Shown: positions 21,899-31,181, counted from the first letter of the stretch. The stretch: DNA of 64,000 nt from an uncultured Lachnospiraceae bacterium (GCA_949840805.1 CATKXR010000012.1:1-64000); one strand, 5' to 3'. Translations and numbers: made by a program. The notes: generated by a model from the letters alone, not told the origin.

Positions 21899-23173
21899 AT
21901 GGGAATTATTAAAGCGGCGGTGACAGCTATGGGAGGAGCGCTGGCAGACCAGTGGTTGGAGGTGATGGAGCCGGGGAATATGGGGGACCAGACCGTATTT
22001 GCCAGCGGAGTAAAAATCCGTAAGGGATCGAACACGAAAGGCACGGATAATGTGGTGTCAGACGGTTCTGTGATCCATGTGTACCCGAACCAGTTTATGA
22101 TGGTGGTAGACGGCGGAAAGGTAGTGGATTATACGGCAGAGGAGGGCTACTATACGGTAAAAAATTCCTCTTCCCCCTCCTTGTTCAACGGACAGTTTAA
22201 AGACGCTTTAAAGGAGTCCTTTAACCGGATCAAGTTCGGCGGAGGCACGCCGCGGGTGCAGAAAGTATTCTATGTGAATCTGCAGGAAATCAAGGGGATC
22301 AAGTTTGGCACCCGCAATCCGGTCAATTATTTTGACAGCTTTTATAATGCGGAGCTTTTTTTGCGTGCTCATGGAACTTATTCCATCAAGATCACGGACC
22401 CGCTTCTGTTCTATGCCCAGGTAATTCCTAAAAATGCCGGAAAAGTGGAAATCAGCTCGATCAACGAGCAGTATATGAATGAATTTCTGGAGGCGCTGCA
22501 GGCTTCCATCAACAAGATGTCGGCAGAAGGGGAAAGGATTTCTTTTGTGGCATCCAAGGGAACCGTCTTAAGCCGGCATATGTCGGAGGTACTCGATGAC
22601 GAATGGAAGCGCAGCCGGGGCTTTGAAGTGATGAGTGTCGGGATTGCCAGCATTTCTTATAATGAAGAATCCCAAAAACTGATCAATATGCGCAACCAGG
22701 GAGCCATGCTCAGTGACCCTGGCGTGCGGGAAGGATATGTGCAGGGAGCCATTGCCCGGGGCCTTGAGGCTGCCGGCTCTAATTCCAACGGATCCATGGC
22801 AGGCTTTATGGGCATGGGAGTGGGGATGAATACAGGCGGTGGCTTTATGGGGGCCGCTTCGGCAGCGAACATGCAGCAGATGCAGATGAATGCCAGCGGA
22901 CAGGGAAGCGGAAACATGCAGGCTAAAGGGCAGGCGCCGGGCGCGTCCTGGGTGTGCCGATGCGGCGCGTCCAATACGGGAAAGTTCTGCAGTGAATGCG
23001 GAAGTCCCAGGCCTGCAAACGATACCTGGGTGTGCCGATGCGGCGCGACCAATACGGGAAAATTCTGCAGCGAATGCGGAAGTCCCAGGCCTGCAAACGA
23101 TACCTGGGTATGCCGATGCGGAACGGTAAATACAGGGCGGTTCTGCAGTGAGTGCGGGAATTTGAAGATGTGA
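21899..23173 (+). CDS. SPFH-domain protein with three C-terminal zinc ribbons (YdjI-like)
   Basis: Residues 1-270 resemble the SPFH/virion-core-like family that includes B. subtilis YdjI. A Gly/Met-rich linker (about 285-345) is followed by three tandem 26-residue zinc ribbons starting at residue 351, each with CRCG and CSEC pairs. There is no N-terminal membrane helix, so it is probably cytoplasmic and membrane-peripheral. A good AGGAGGAG precedes the ATG. The next two genes match the YdjG and YdjH types. In B. subtilis these belong to the pspA-ydjGHI envelope-stress locus; no pspA is seen here. Confidence 0.8.
   Translation: MGIIKAAVTAMGGALADQWLEVMEPGNMGDQTVFASGVKIRKGSNTKGTDNVVSDGSVIHVYPNQFMMVVDGGKVVDYTAEEGYYTVKNSSSPSLFNGQFKDALKESFNRIKFGGGTPRVQKVFYVNLQEIKGIKFGTRNPVNYFDSFYNAELFLRAHGTYSIKITDPLLFYAQVIPKNAGKVEISSINEQYMNEFLEALQASINKMSAEGERISFVASKGTVLSRHMSEVLDDEWKRSRGFEVMSVGIASISYNEESQKLINMRNQGAMLSDPGVREGYVQGAIARGLEAAGSNSNGSMAGFMGMGVGMNTGGGFMGAASAANMQQMQMNASGQGSGNMQAKGQAPGASWVCRCGASNTGKFCSECGSPRPANDTWVCRCGATNTGKFCSECGSPRPANDTWVCRCGTVNTGRFCSECGNLKM
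22949..23173 (+). repeat. Tandem 78-bp repeat encoding zinc ribbons
   Basis: Units at 22949-23026 and 23027-23104 are nearly identical (only a few differences), and a third, diverged and shorter unit runs from 23105 to the stop. Each encodes one 26-residue zinc ribbon. The near identity of the first two points to recent duplication. Confidence 0.9.
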
Positions 23174-23222
23174 CAGGCAGATGGAAAAGGTGAAGCAGAA
23201 GGGATAAACGGACGGAGACATT

Positions 23223-24257
23223 ATGGCGGCAATCATATTTAAGTGTCCAAATTGCGGAGGAGATTTACGGTTTGAGCCGGATGGGCAGGTTTTCCGATGT
23301 GAATACTGTTTGTCAGAATTTTCAAAGGAACAGATGCCGGACGGAATGGCCGGCTGCGAGGGGAAAGAAGAGGAGGCGCCGGAGGCGGTAAATCTGTATT
23401 CCTGCCCCAGTTGCGGGGCGGAGATTGTGGCGGATGAGACTACGGCTGCGACTTTTTGCTATTATTGCCATAATCCGGTGATCCTTGAGGGGAGAATGAA
23501 AGGAGAGTTTCATCCGGATGGCGTTCTTCCTTTTGAGATCGGCCGGGAAAAGGCAAGGGATATCTTTGAGAAGTGGATAGGCGGAAAAAAATACATACCG
23601 AAAGCTTTTTATTCTAAGGAGCAGATTGAAAAGATGACGGGAGTATATTTTCCGTATTGGCTGTATGGATGCCAGGTAAAAGGAAAGTTGGAGGCAGAGG
23701 GAAGAAAACATAGTTCCTGGGTGCAGGGAAATGTGCGTTTTACCCGTACCGAGCAGTATGCCGTAAGCCGGGACGGGACGATGGACATCAGGAATGTGAC
23801 ACGGAACGCCCTCTCCAAGGCCAACCGGAAGCTGGTGGAGAATGTCATGCCTTTTCAGATGGAAAAGCTGCAGCCGTTCCGGCCCGGATATCTGTCAGGC
23901 TTTTTTGCGGAAAACCGGGATATGAAGCAGGAGGCGTTTGCAGAAGAGGTAGAAAAAGAAGTACGCGAGTTTGCGGAAAATTCCCTGCGCGGCGAAATCG
24001 GAGGGTACGATTCTGTGCAGATTCAGTCAAACGATATGCAGATTCGGGAACCGAGCTGGAAATATGTATTGATGCCGGTATGGACATTGACTTATATTGA
24101 TAAAAAAACGGATAAAATTTATTATTTTGCTTGTAACGGGCAGACGGGAAAAGTCTGCGGAGAGCTTCCGGTGGACCCGGGACGGCTGGGGCGGCTGTTT
24201 CTTTCGATATTCCTGCCTATGTTTGCAGCGCTTTTGCTGATTGGGTACTTTATATAA
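23223..24257 (+). CDS. Double zinc-ribbon protein with C-terminal membrane anchor (YdjG-like)
   Basis: A 344-residue protein with two N-terminal zinc ribbons (CPNC near 8-11 with CEYC near 26-29; CPSC near 61-64 with CYYC near 79-82). A beta-rich domain follows (YFPYWLYGCQVKG and TRTEQYAVSRDGTM), and a single helix near 323-343 ends the protein. This is the architecture of B. subtilis YdjG, a membrane partner of PspA. It sits between the SPFH and TPM genes with short gaps, supporting a shared complex. Confidence 0.75.
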   Translation: MAAIIFKCPNCGGDLRFEPDGQVFRCEYCLSEFSKEQMPDGMAGCEGKEEEAPEAVNLYSCPSCGAEIVADETTAATFCYYCHNPVILEGRMKGEFHPDGVLPFEIGREKARDIFEKWIGGKKYIPKAFYSKEQIEKMTGVYFPYWLYGCQVKGKLEAEGRKHSSWVQGNVRFTRTEQYAVSRDGTMDIRNVTRNALSKANRKLVENVMPFQMEKLQPFRPGYLSGFFAENRDMKQEAFAEEVEKEVREFAENSLRGEIGGYDSVQIQSNDMQIREPSWKYVLMPVWTLTYIDKKTDKIYYFACNGQTGKVCGELPVDPGRLGRLFLSIFLPMFAALLLIGYFI

Positions 24258-24311
24258 GCGTGGAAGGCGCGGGCGGCAGACGGACGGAAATCAGAGAGGA
24301 GATGGGGAAGA

Positions 24312-25319
24312 ATGGAGAGGAGACGGCAGGAAACCGGCATAAGAGAAATCCGCAGGAAGATTGTCCGGGCGGCGGTTTGCCTGATTTTTACGGCCATGGT
24401 GACGGCAGGCGAAACGTCGGTGAAAGAGATTCTGGCAGCTCCAACAGAAAAAAGCGGATACCTGGTTCCGGATGGAGACATCAGGGACAAGGCGGAAGGC
24501 AGCCCGGAAAAGAAGGCGGAACGCGAAACGGAAAACAGGAGGGTGTACGACCAGGCCGGATTGTTTTCAGAGGAGGAACAACAAAAGCTGGATCAGGATA
24601 TCAGGAGCCTGCAAAAGGCACTGGACATGGATGTGGCCCTGGTGACTACAAGAGATGCAGAAGGGAAGACGGCAGAACAGTATGCAGATGATTTTTATGA
24701 CCGGAATGGCCTGGGCAAGGGGGAAGATTACAGCGGAGTCCTATTTTTAATGGATATGGATAACCGGGAACTGTATATTTCCACCTGCGGCAGAATGATC
24801 CGTATTCTGACAGATGAACGGATCGGGTCCATGCTGGATTCTGCGGTTTCTTATATGGCGGACCAGGATTATACAGGATGTGCAATAAAGCTTTTTGAAG
24901 ATACCAGGCATTGGTATGAGAAGGGGATTGAAGAAGGACAATATAATGTGGACCGGGATACCGGGGAAGTCAGCCCGTATGAGGGAGGGCGAAAAAGAAG
25001 CATCCGCTGGTATGAGTGGCTTCTTGCTTTCGGCGTATCCGTATTTTGTGCCGGAGGCGTGTGCAGGAAGGTAAAGTCTGATTATGCCATGGAGCAGGAA
25101 CGAAAGCAGGCGTCCGGTTATCATATGGCATATCGTGCAGACGCCTGTTTTCATTTCCGGAACCAGAGCGATGTGCTGAGTGATTCCCATGTCACAAGGC
25201 AGGTGATCCCCCGCAATATCCATACCGGGCATGGCGGCGGCGCCGGACATTCCGGCCGCAGTACAACGCATACGGCCGGAAGCGGGAGGACTCACGGGGG
25301 CGGAGGAAGAAAATTTTAA
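24312..25319 (+). CDS. TPM-domain membrane protein (YdjH/YgcG-like)
   Basis: The 335-residue protein has an N-terminal hydrophobic signal or anchor (about 18-34), a TPM domain at about 78-205 (VYDQAGLFSEEEQQKLDQ, then TAEQYADDFYDRNGLGKG and GVLFLMDMDNRELYIST), a helix near 231-247, and a Gly/His/Arg-rich tail ending HGGGGRKF. TPM domains occur in extracytoplasmic proteins linked to photosystem repair and membrane stress. It is the third member of the SPFH / zinc-ribbon / TPM trio. Confidence 0.82.
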   Translation: MERRRQETGIREIRRKIVRAAVCLIFTAMVTAGETSVKEILAAPTEKSGYLVPDGDIRDKAEGSPEKKAERETENRRVYDQAGLFSEEEQQKLDQDIRSLQKALDMDVALVTTRDAEGKTAEQYADDFYDRNGLGKGEDYSGVLFLMDMDNRELYISTCGRMIRILTDERIGSMLDSAVSYMADQDYTGCAIKLFEDTRHWYEKGIEEGQYNVDRDTGEVSPYEGGRKRSIRWYEWLLAFGVSVFCAGGVCRKVKSDYAMEQERKQASGYHMAYRADACFHFRNQSDVLSDSHVTRQVIPRNIHTGHGGGAGHSGRSTTHTAGSGRTHGGGGRKF

Positions 25320-25402
25320 GTGATATTTTGCGGAAACGGGAACAGTTTTAAATGTTTCCATAAAAATACTATAAAAATCCGTCTGGTATAGACAAATGTA
25401 GC

Positions 25403-25432
25403 TAGACAAATGACGGCTGTATATGGTATAAT
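25403..25432 (+). promoter_or_regulatory. Predicted promoter of the DUF3798 transporter operon
   Basis: TAGACA (25403-25408) and TATAAT (25427-25432) have an 18-nt spacer, with TGG directly before the -10 as an extended element. The start would be near 25439. Confidence 0.65.
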
Positions 25433-25438
25433 CGAAAC

Positions 25439-25600
25439 ACTTTATCTGGCTAAAGGCTCAGATAGGTGGTGGCGGAAGGTGCATGCCTGGTAGGGGTCAT
25501 GTGCAGAAAGCCAACAGGGGAGACAGGAGAAAATCGGCCACAGGGAAGAGGCAGAGAGATTTTCCGGAAATCCCCATAAACAAAAAGGAGGAGACAAATA
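25439..25600 (+). other. Long leader of the transporter operon, possibly structured
   Basis: About 160 nt separate the predicted start of transcription from the lipoprotein ATG. The leader begins with a TATCTG/CAGATA stem (around 25442-25463) and continues with GC-rich, partly self-complementary sequence. I could not match it to a known riboswitch class. An AAGGAGGAG site ends it. Confidence 0.3.
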
Positions 25601-26845
25601 ATGAAAAAGAGACTACTTAGCCTTTCTCTTGCGGCTGTGATGGTGCTTTCCATGGCCGGATGCCGCGGGGCGGAGCCGGCAGCGACCGAGGCGCCTACAA
25701 CAGCGGCGACCACTGCGGCGGCAGCCGATGCAACTACTGCGGCGGAAGGCGATTCTGCTGAGAGCGAGGCGGCAGAGCCGGCAGGAAACTTTAAGATCGG
25801 TATCATTACCGGTACGGCATCCCAGGGTGACGAGGAGATCACACAGGCCAATAAGATGAAGGAAAAGTATGGTGACATGATCGTTACTTCCACTTATCCG
25901 GATAATTTTACCACGGAGACGGAGACGGTTATCTCCAATACGGTGGCTCTGGCGTCCGATCCGGATGTGAAGGCCATTATCTGGTGCCAGGCAATCCCGG
26001 GAACAGCAGCAGCCATCGACAAGGTTCGCGAGACCCGTCCGGATATGATCTTCATCGTGGGTACTCCCGGCGAGGATCCCGGCGTTATCAATCCCAAGGC
26101 TGACATTGTCCTGCAGGTAGACGAGCCAGGATGTGGTATTGTGATTCCGCCCCAGGCCAAAAAGCAGGGCGCCAAGACCATGATCCACTACTCCTTCCCC
26201 CGTCATATGAGCTACGCTCTGATCGTTGCCCGTCATGAGAACTTGAAGAAGTACTGTGCGGAGAACGATATTGAGCTGGTTGACGTTACCGCTCCGGATC
26301 CCACCGGTGATTCCGGTATCACCGGCGCCCAGCAGTTCATTCTTGAGGATGTGCCGCGTCAGATCGAGAAGTACGGTAAAGATACGGTATTCTTTACAAC
26401 CAACTGTGGCATGCAGGAGCCGTTGATCCGTTCTGTATTTGAGAACGGCGCCATCTACAGCCTGCAGTGCTGCCCGTCCCCGTTCCATGCCTTCCCGGCT
26501 GCTTTAAATATTGACATGGCCGGCCATGAGGCTGATGTGGATTACATGATGGAGCAGCTTCAGGCAAAGGTTACTGAGGCCGGTATGGGCGGACGTGTAT
26601 CTACCTGGGGTGTTCCCTGTAACATGCTGTTCATCAGCGCAGGCGTTGAGTATGCCAAGAAGGTTCTTGAAGGTGAGACCGGCGGCGAGGTCCTGAATGA
26701 GGATCTGCTGCGTTCTACCATTCAGGAGTGTGCAGAGCAGTTTACACCTGGTGCAAAAATGACTCTTGATTACTACGTGGATGACAACGGTACCGCAAAG
26801 GAGAACCATTTCCTGGTAATGTCTGATTTCGTTACCTTTGAATAA
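25601..26845 (+). CDS. DUF3798 substrate-binding lipoprotein
   Basis: The N-terminal signal ends in a lipobox, SMAGC, with the lipidated Cys at 21. An Ala/Thr/Glu-rich linker reaches about residue 62. The rest is a periplasmic-binding-type fold (KIGIITGTASQGDEEI, then AIIWCQAIPGTAAAIDKV and MIFIVGTPGEDPG) of the DUF3798 family, related to the BMP/Med-type binding proteins of nucleoside and sugar ABC importers. The downstream ATPase and permeases complete the system. Codon use is biased as in abundant proteins. The ligand is unknown. Confidence 0.85.
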   Translation: MKKRLLSLSLAAVMVLSMAGCRGAEPAATEAPTTAATTAAAADATTAAEGDSAESEAAEPAGNFKIGIITGTASQGDEEITQANKMKEKYGDMIVTSTYPDNFTTETETVISNTVALASDPDVKAIIWCQAIPGTAAAIDKVRETRPDMIFIVGTPGEDPGVINPKADIVLQVDEPGCGIVIPPQAKKQGAKTMIHYSFPRHMSYALIVARHENLKKYCAENDIELVDVTAPDPTGDSGITGAQQFILEDVPRQIEKYGKDTVFFTTNCGMQEPLIRSVFENGAIYSLQCCPSPFHAFPAALNIDMAGHEADVDYMMEQLQAKVTEAGMGGRVSTWGVPCNMLFISAGVEYAKKVLEGETGGEVLNEDLLRSTIQECAEQFTPGAKMTLDYYVDDNGTAKENHFLVMSDFVTFE

Positions 26846-26875
26846 TAACAAAACAGAATAGGGTAATGGTATCTG

Positions 26876-26924
26876 AAGTTCTGCCAACAGGGTCTTTAAG
26901 GGACATCAGTTGGCAGAACTTTTT
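26876..26924 (+). terminator. Attenuator hairpin between binding-protein and ATPase genes
   Basis: A perfect 13-bp stem: AAGTTCTGCCAAC at 26876-26888 and GTTGGCAGAACTT at 26909-26921, followed by TTTTT. Placed inside the operon, it should make the binding protein more abundant than the membrane parts. It also overlaps the longest open frame of the next gene, which argues for a later start there. Confidence 0.85.
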
Positions 26925-26984
26925 GTTAGGGACTGTCCAAAAATAACTGATGAGGCATATGAAAAGCAGAAAGAGGTTGGTAGC

Positions 26985-28598
26985 TTGGAGAAATCAAACG
27001 AAACTTATGTCCTGAAGATGGACAATATCGCCAAGGAATACTACGGTAATCGGGTGTTAAAGGGCGTAAAGCTCCACATCCGCCCCGGTGAGATTCATGC
27101 ACTGATGGGGGAAAACGGCGCGGGAAAGTCTACGCTGATGAATATTCTTTTTGGAATGCCTGTTATCCATAATACAGGTGGTTTTGAAGGAACGGTGGAG
27201 GTCAACGGGGAACCGGTACAGATCAATACGCCGCTAAAGGCAATGGAACTGGGGATTGGAATGGTACACCAGGAATTTATGTTGATTCCGGGATTTACTG
27301 TGACAGAGAACATTAAGGTAGGGCGTGAGATCAGCACGCCAAATCTGGTCAGCCGGTTTTTTGGGCGTTCTATGGAGACGCTGGATTTTAATGCCATGCG
27401 CAGGGATGCAAAAAAAGCCCTCAAGACGATTGGACTGCAGATTGAAGAATATATACGGGTAGCCGGGCTTCCGGTAGGCTATATGCAGTTTATTGAGATT
27501 GCCCGTGAGCTGGATAAGACAGGAATCCGGCTGCTGGTGCTGGACGAGCCTACGGCAGTACTGACCGAATCGGAGGCAGAGAGGCTTTTGGAGGCCATGC
27601 GGGTAATTTCCGCTCAGGGGATCGCGATTATTTTTATCACCCATCGCCTGGATGAGGTGATGGCAGTGGCGGATTCCATGACTATTTTGCGGGACGGGGA
27701 GTTTGTTGCCAGAAAAGAGATTAAAGATACAGACGTGGTAGAGATTGCAGAGCTTATGATCGGGCGGAAGGTTGAAAAACTGGTGGATGACAGCGTCGTC
27801 GATAACCGTGCCATCAGTGACAGCCAGATTGCCGTAAGCTTAAGGGATTATAGAGTGGATATGCCGGGGGAGAGGGTCAGAGGAATTGACCTGGATATCC
27901 GAAAAGGCGAGATCTTAGGAATCGGCGGCCTGGCCGGACAGGGGAAGCTTGGGATTCCCAATGGGATCATCGGGCTTTACAAGGCGTCTGGTGAGGTGAA
28001 GATCAACGGCGAGACGCTGAATCTGGATAAATTGGGAGACGCTCTCAGCCATAAGGTTGCTTTTGTGTCTGAGGATCGGCGGGGAGTGGGACTTTTGCTG
28101 GACGAAAGCATTGAGCAGAATATTATTTTTTCCGCCATGCAGACCAACGGGAAATTCCTGAAAAAGATCGGCTGGATGAAGTTGTATGACGGGGCGGCGG
28201 CTAAAACCCATGCAGAGGAGATGGTGAAAACTCTGGATATCCGCTGTACCGGGATCCGTCAGCCGGCAGGGGCGCTTTCCGGAGGGAACCAGCAGAAGGT
28301 CTGTCTGGCCAGGGCATTGACCCTGGAACCGGATATTCTGTTTGTGTCAGAGCCTACCCGCGGTATTGATATCGGGGCAAAGAAGCTGGTGTTGGAATAT
28401 CTGGCTAAATTGAACCGGGAGATGGGCATGACGGTGGTGATTGTCTCTTCCGAGCTTATGGAACTGCGTTCCGTATCAGACAGGATCGCAATTATTTCCG
28501 ACGGGAAGCTGGCGTGTATCTTGAAGCCGGATGATTCGGATGCCGACTTTGGCCTTGCCATGTCCGGCGCATGGAAAGGAGGGGAGAAGGATGCGTAA
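26985..28598 (+). CDS. Sugar/nucleoside-type ABC importer ATPase, two nucleotide domains
   Basis: A fused double ATPase of the RbsA/YufO type. Domain 1 has Walker A GENGAGKS (residues about 40-47) and Walker B LLVLDEPTAVLTE, with a degenerate signature (LPVGYMQFIEIA). Domain 2 has a degenerate P-loop (GLAGQGKLG) but a good signature LSGGNQQKV. The reading frame is open to 26910, but that start lies in the terminator stem; TTG 26985, 8 nt after AGAGG, gives a normal N-terminus (537 residues). The next permease begins inside its last codons. Confidence 0.85.
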   Translation: MEKSNETYVLKMDNIAKEYYGNRVLKGVKLHIRPGEIHALMGENGAGKSTLMNILFGMPVIHNTGGFEGTVEVNGEPVQINTPLKAMELGIGMVHQEFMLIPGFTVTENIKVGREISTPNLVSRFFGRSMETLDFNAMRRDAKKALKTIGLQIEEYIRVAGLPVGYMQFIEIARELDKTGIRLLVLDEPTAVLTESEAERLLEAMRVISAQGIAIIFITHRLDEVMAVADSMTILRDGEFVARKEIKDTDVVEIAELMIGRKVEKLVDDSVVDNRAISDSQIAVSLRDYRVDMPGERVRGIDLDIRKGEILGIGGLAGQGKLGIPNGIIGLYKASGEVKINGETLNLDKLGDALSHKVAFVSEDRRGVGLLLDESIEQNIIFSAMQTNGKFLKKIGWMKLYDGAAAKTHAEEMVKTLDIRCTGIRQPAGALSGGNQQKVCLARALTLEPDILFVSEPTRGIDIGAKKLVLEYLAKLNREMGMTVVIVSSELMELRSVSDRIAIISDGKLACILKPDDSDADFGLAMSGAWKGGEKDA

Positions 28599-29682
28599 TC
28601 CCTTTAAAACTTTGGTGGAAAAGTTCGGGCTGCCCCGGGTGATCATTGTGTCATTCTTTCTGTTCCTGGTAGCGGCGGCAGGAGGTTTCCATATGAATCT
28701 GATGCAGCTTTTAAGCGACTGCCTCAGACGATGGGGAATGTTCGGTATTCTGGCCCTGGCTATGGTGCCTGCGGTGCAGTGCGGGATCGGTTTGAATTTT
28801 GGTATCTCTATGGGGATCGTGGGAGGCCTTCTGGGAGGCCTGATCGTGATCCAGCTTCAGATTGCGCAGAATCCGTCCCTGGTGGCCATCCATCCGATGT
28901 TTGCCATGTGGGTGGCGATACTGATTGCCATTCTGATCGGGGTTGTGCTTGCGGCAGGAATCGGTTATCTTTATGGCCTTTTGTTAAACCGGGTAAAAGG
29001 TTCGGAGATGACGGTGACGACTTATGTCGGGTTTTCTATTATTGCGTTTATGAATATGCTCTGGATGCTGATGCCATTTACAGACGGGGAGCTGATCTGG
29101 CCTAATGCGGGAAAAGGGCTGAGAAACACGATTTCGCTGGCTTCTTCTTTCAGCAACGTTATGAACAATACGCTGGCTTTCAAGATCGGGAATCTGACGG
29201 TCCCTACAGGGCTTCTTCTTTTCTTTTTCCTGATGTGTTTCCTTGTATGGCTGTTTATGCGTTCCAAGACGGGGATTGCCATGAGCGCCGCGGGAGCCAA
29301 TCCCATGTTTGCCAAGGCGGCAGGTATTAATGTCAATAAAATGCGCCTGATCGGGACAACCTTGTCTACGGTGCTGGCGGCAGTGGGAATTTTGGTGTAT
29401 GCCCAGGGCTTTGGCTTTATGCAGTTGTACAATGGCCCTATGATGATGGGATTCACTTCCGTGGCGGCGGTCCTGATCGGCGGAGCCAGCCCGAAAAGGG
29501 CAAGAATTCCTCATGTCCTTATTGGCACATTCTTGTTCCAGGGGATTTTGGCATTGGGGCTTCCGGTGGCCAATCAGTTTATTCCGGAGAGCAACCTGTC
29601 GGAAGTGGCGCGCCTGATTATTTCCAATGGTATTATCATTTATGCGCTCAGTCAGGTGAAAGGAGGCAGCGGACGTGAATAA
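28591..29682 (+). CDS. ABC importer permease, BPD_transp_2 type (first)
   Basis: A 363-residue membrane protein with about nine to ten helices. NLMQLLSDCLRRWGMF, GIGLNFGISMGIVGG and the cytoplasmic AAGINVNKMRLIGT loop with the following GFMQLYNGPMMMGFTSVA are characteristic of the RbsC/YufP-like permease family. The ATG at 28591 follows GGAGGGGAGAAGG; the upstream extension belongs to the ATPase. It overlaps both neighbours by 8 nt. Confidence 0.88.
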   Translation: MRNPFKTLVEKFGLPRVIIVSFFLFLVAAAGGFHMNLMQLLSDCLRRWGMFGILALAMVPAVQCGIGLNFGISMGIVGGLLGGLIVIQLQIAQNPSLVAIHPMFAMWVAILIAILIGVVLAAGIGYLYGLLLNRVKGSEMTVTTYVGFSIIAFMNMLWMLMPFTDGELIWPNAGKGLRNTISLASSFSNVMNNTLAFKIGNLTVPTGLLLFFFLMCFLVWLFMRSKTGIAMSAAGANPMFAKAAGINVNKMRLIGTTLSTVLAAVGILVYAQGFGFMQLYNGPMMMGFTSVAAVLIGGASPKRARIPHVLIGTFLFQGILALGLPVANQFIPESNLSEVARLIISNGIIIYALSQVKGGSGRE

Positions 29683-31162
29683 AAAAGCAAAGGATTTTCT
29701 TATTCATAACATGGTGGTGATCCTGTTTCTGGTCCTGTGTGTGCTGGCAACGTTTTTTTCCAGGCAGCCGCTGACCTTTGTGGTTTCGGAGCTGTTTACC
29801 CGGATTGCCCGTAATTCTTTTATTGTTTTGTCCCTGATTATTCCGGTCATCGCGGGAATGGGGCTGAATTTTGGCATTGTTATCGGAGCCATGGCAGCGC
29901 AGCTTGCCATTTTTCTGACCACCTATTGGGGCTTTACCGGTATATCGGGATTTTTGTTTACTGTGGTTTTGGCCACGCCATTTGCAGTGTTTTTCGGTTT
30001 TCTGGTGGGAAAGCTGTTTAACTATATGAAGGGGAATGAGATGATCGGCGGTCTGGTGCTGGGATATTTTGCAGATGGCATCTACCAGCTTATATTCCTG
30101 TTTATCTTCGGCGGCGTGATCAAGATGAACAATCCCACACTGATGATTCCCACGGGAATCGGGGTCAAGAATACCATTGACTTGAAGGATACCGTCAAAT
30201 ATGCGCTGGATACCATACCTATGCTGACGATTGTCGAGGTCGGATTCTATCTGGTCCTGATCGGGCTTGCCGGTTCTACGGTGTTTAAGCTGGTGAAAAA
30301 GCAGACCGTGGACTGGAAGACTGTCGCCGCGAAAGCAGTGGCCGCGGTGGCGATTTACGCCCTGACTTTTATCGGACCGGTGGAGCGCTTCCTGGCGGCG
30401 GACCGGCTGCTGCTTTTGTCAGCGGTGGAGCTGTGGTGTTTGGTTACGGTGCTGTGGCAGCTCTATGGTTTTGTGAGATGGAAAATACAGGCAGGAAAGG
30501 GAGAAGAGGCGGTTCCTGGTTCCTTTAAGCCTGTAAAGGCGGCTGTCAACGTAGTGCTGGCGGCAGTGGTTTACGGGCTGACTTATGTGCCGTTTCTTTA
30601 CAACGTGTTGATTGTGGTGCGGCTTCCGGTGATGACATATCTTTGTATTGGCGGGCTTTGCTGTTTCAATAATATTTTGATGAAGACACGTCTTGGTCAG
30701 GATATGAGGACTGTGGGCCAGAGCCGCACGGTCGCCAATGCGGCGGGGATTAATGTGGACCGCACCCGGATTATTGCCATGATTTTTTCTACGGTGCTGG
30801 CAAGCTGGGGGCAGTTGATCTTTTTGCAGAATGTGGGAACGATTTCCACCTATGGAGCGCATACCCAGGTGGGGCAGTTTGCCATTGCGGCGCTTTTGGT
30901 GGGCGGCGCGTCCGTACAGAAGGCTACAAATAAGCAGGCCCTGTTGGGCATCGTGCTGTTCCATACTTTGTTTATTGTGTCGCCTCTGGCCGGTAAGGAG
31001 CTGTTTGGCGATCCGGTGATCGGCGAGTATTTCCGCGTGTTTGTGTCGTATGGGGTTATTGCCCTGGCGTTGGCTATGCATGCGTGGAAAAAGCCGGAGA
31101 AACCGAAGGCGGACAATAAATCCAATGAAGATTCCGGAAGGGATCAGGTAAAAATGGCGTAA
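29675..31162 (+). CDS. ABC importer permease, BPD_transp_2 type (second)
   Basis: A 495-residue permease paralogous to the preceding one: it shares the GLNFGIVIGAMAAQ motif and the coupling loop AAGINVDRTRIIAMIFSTVL. It is longer because of an insert with two to three extra helices (roughly 205-330) not present in the first. The start is GTG 29675, overlapping the first permease. The C-terminus is short and charged. Together they form a heterodimeric channel for the DUF3798 system. Confidence 0.87.
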   Translation: MNKKAKDFLIHNMVVILFLVLCVLATFFSRQPLTFVVSELFTRIARNSFIVLSLIIPVIAGMGLNFGIVIGAMAAQLAIFLTTYWGFTGISGFLFTVVLATPFAVFFGFLVGKLFNYMKGNEMIGGLVLGYFADGIYQLIFLFIFGGVIKMNNPTLMIPTGIGVKNTIDLKDTVKYALDTIPMLTIVEVGFYLVLIGLAGSTVFKLVKKQTVDWKTVAAKAVAAVAIYALTFIGPVERFLAADRLLLLSAVELWCLVTVLWQLYGFVRWKIQAGKGEEAVPGSFKPVKAAVNVVLAAVVYGLTYVPFLYNVLIVVRLPVMTYLCIGGLCCFNNILMKTRLGQDMRTVGQSRTVANAAGINVDRTRIIAMIFSTVLASWGQLIFLQNVGTISTYGAHTQVGQFAIAALLVGGASVQKATNKQALLGIVLFHTLFIVSPLAGKELFGDPVIGEYFRVFVSYGVIALALAMHAWKKPEKPKADNKSNEDSGRDQVKMA

Positions 31163-31181
31163 GATTTGTGGGGAAGATAAG

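Noticed and set aside
22949-23173. 78-bp repeats as a mobile or CRISPR-like repeat
   Set aside because: They encode successive zinc ribbons in one open frame and have no spacers.
24260-24691. Gly/Arg-rich open frame of 143 codons overlapping the TPM gene
   Set aside because: It is the shifted frame of the TPM gene and its composition reflects only GC-rich codons.
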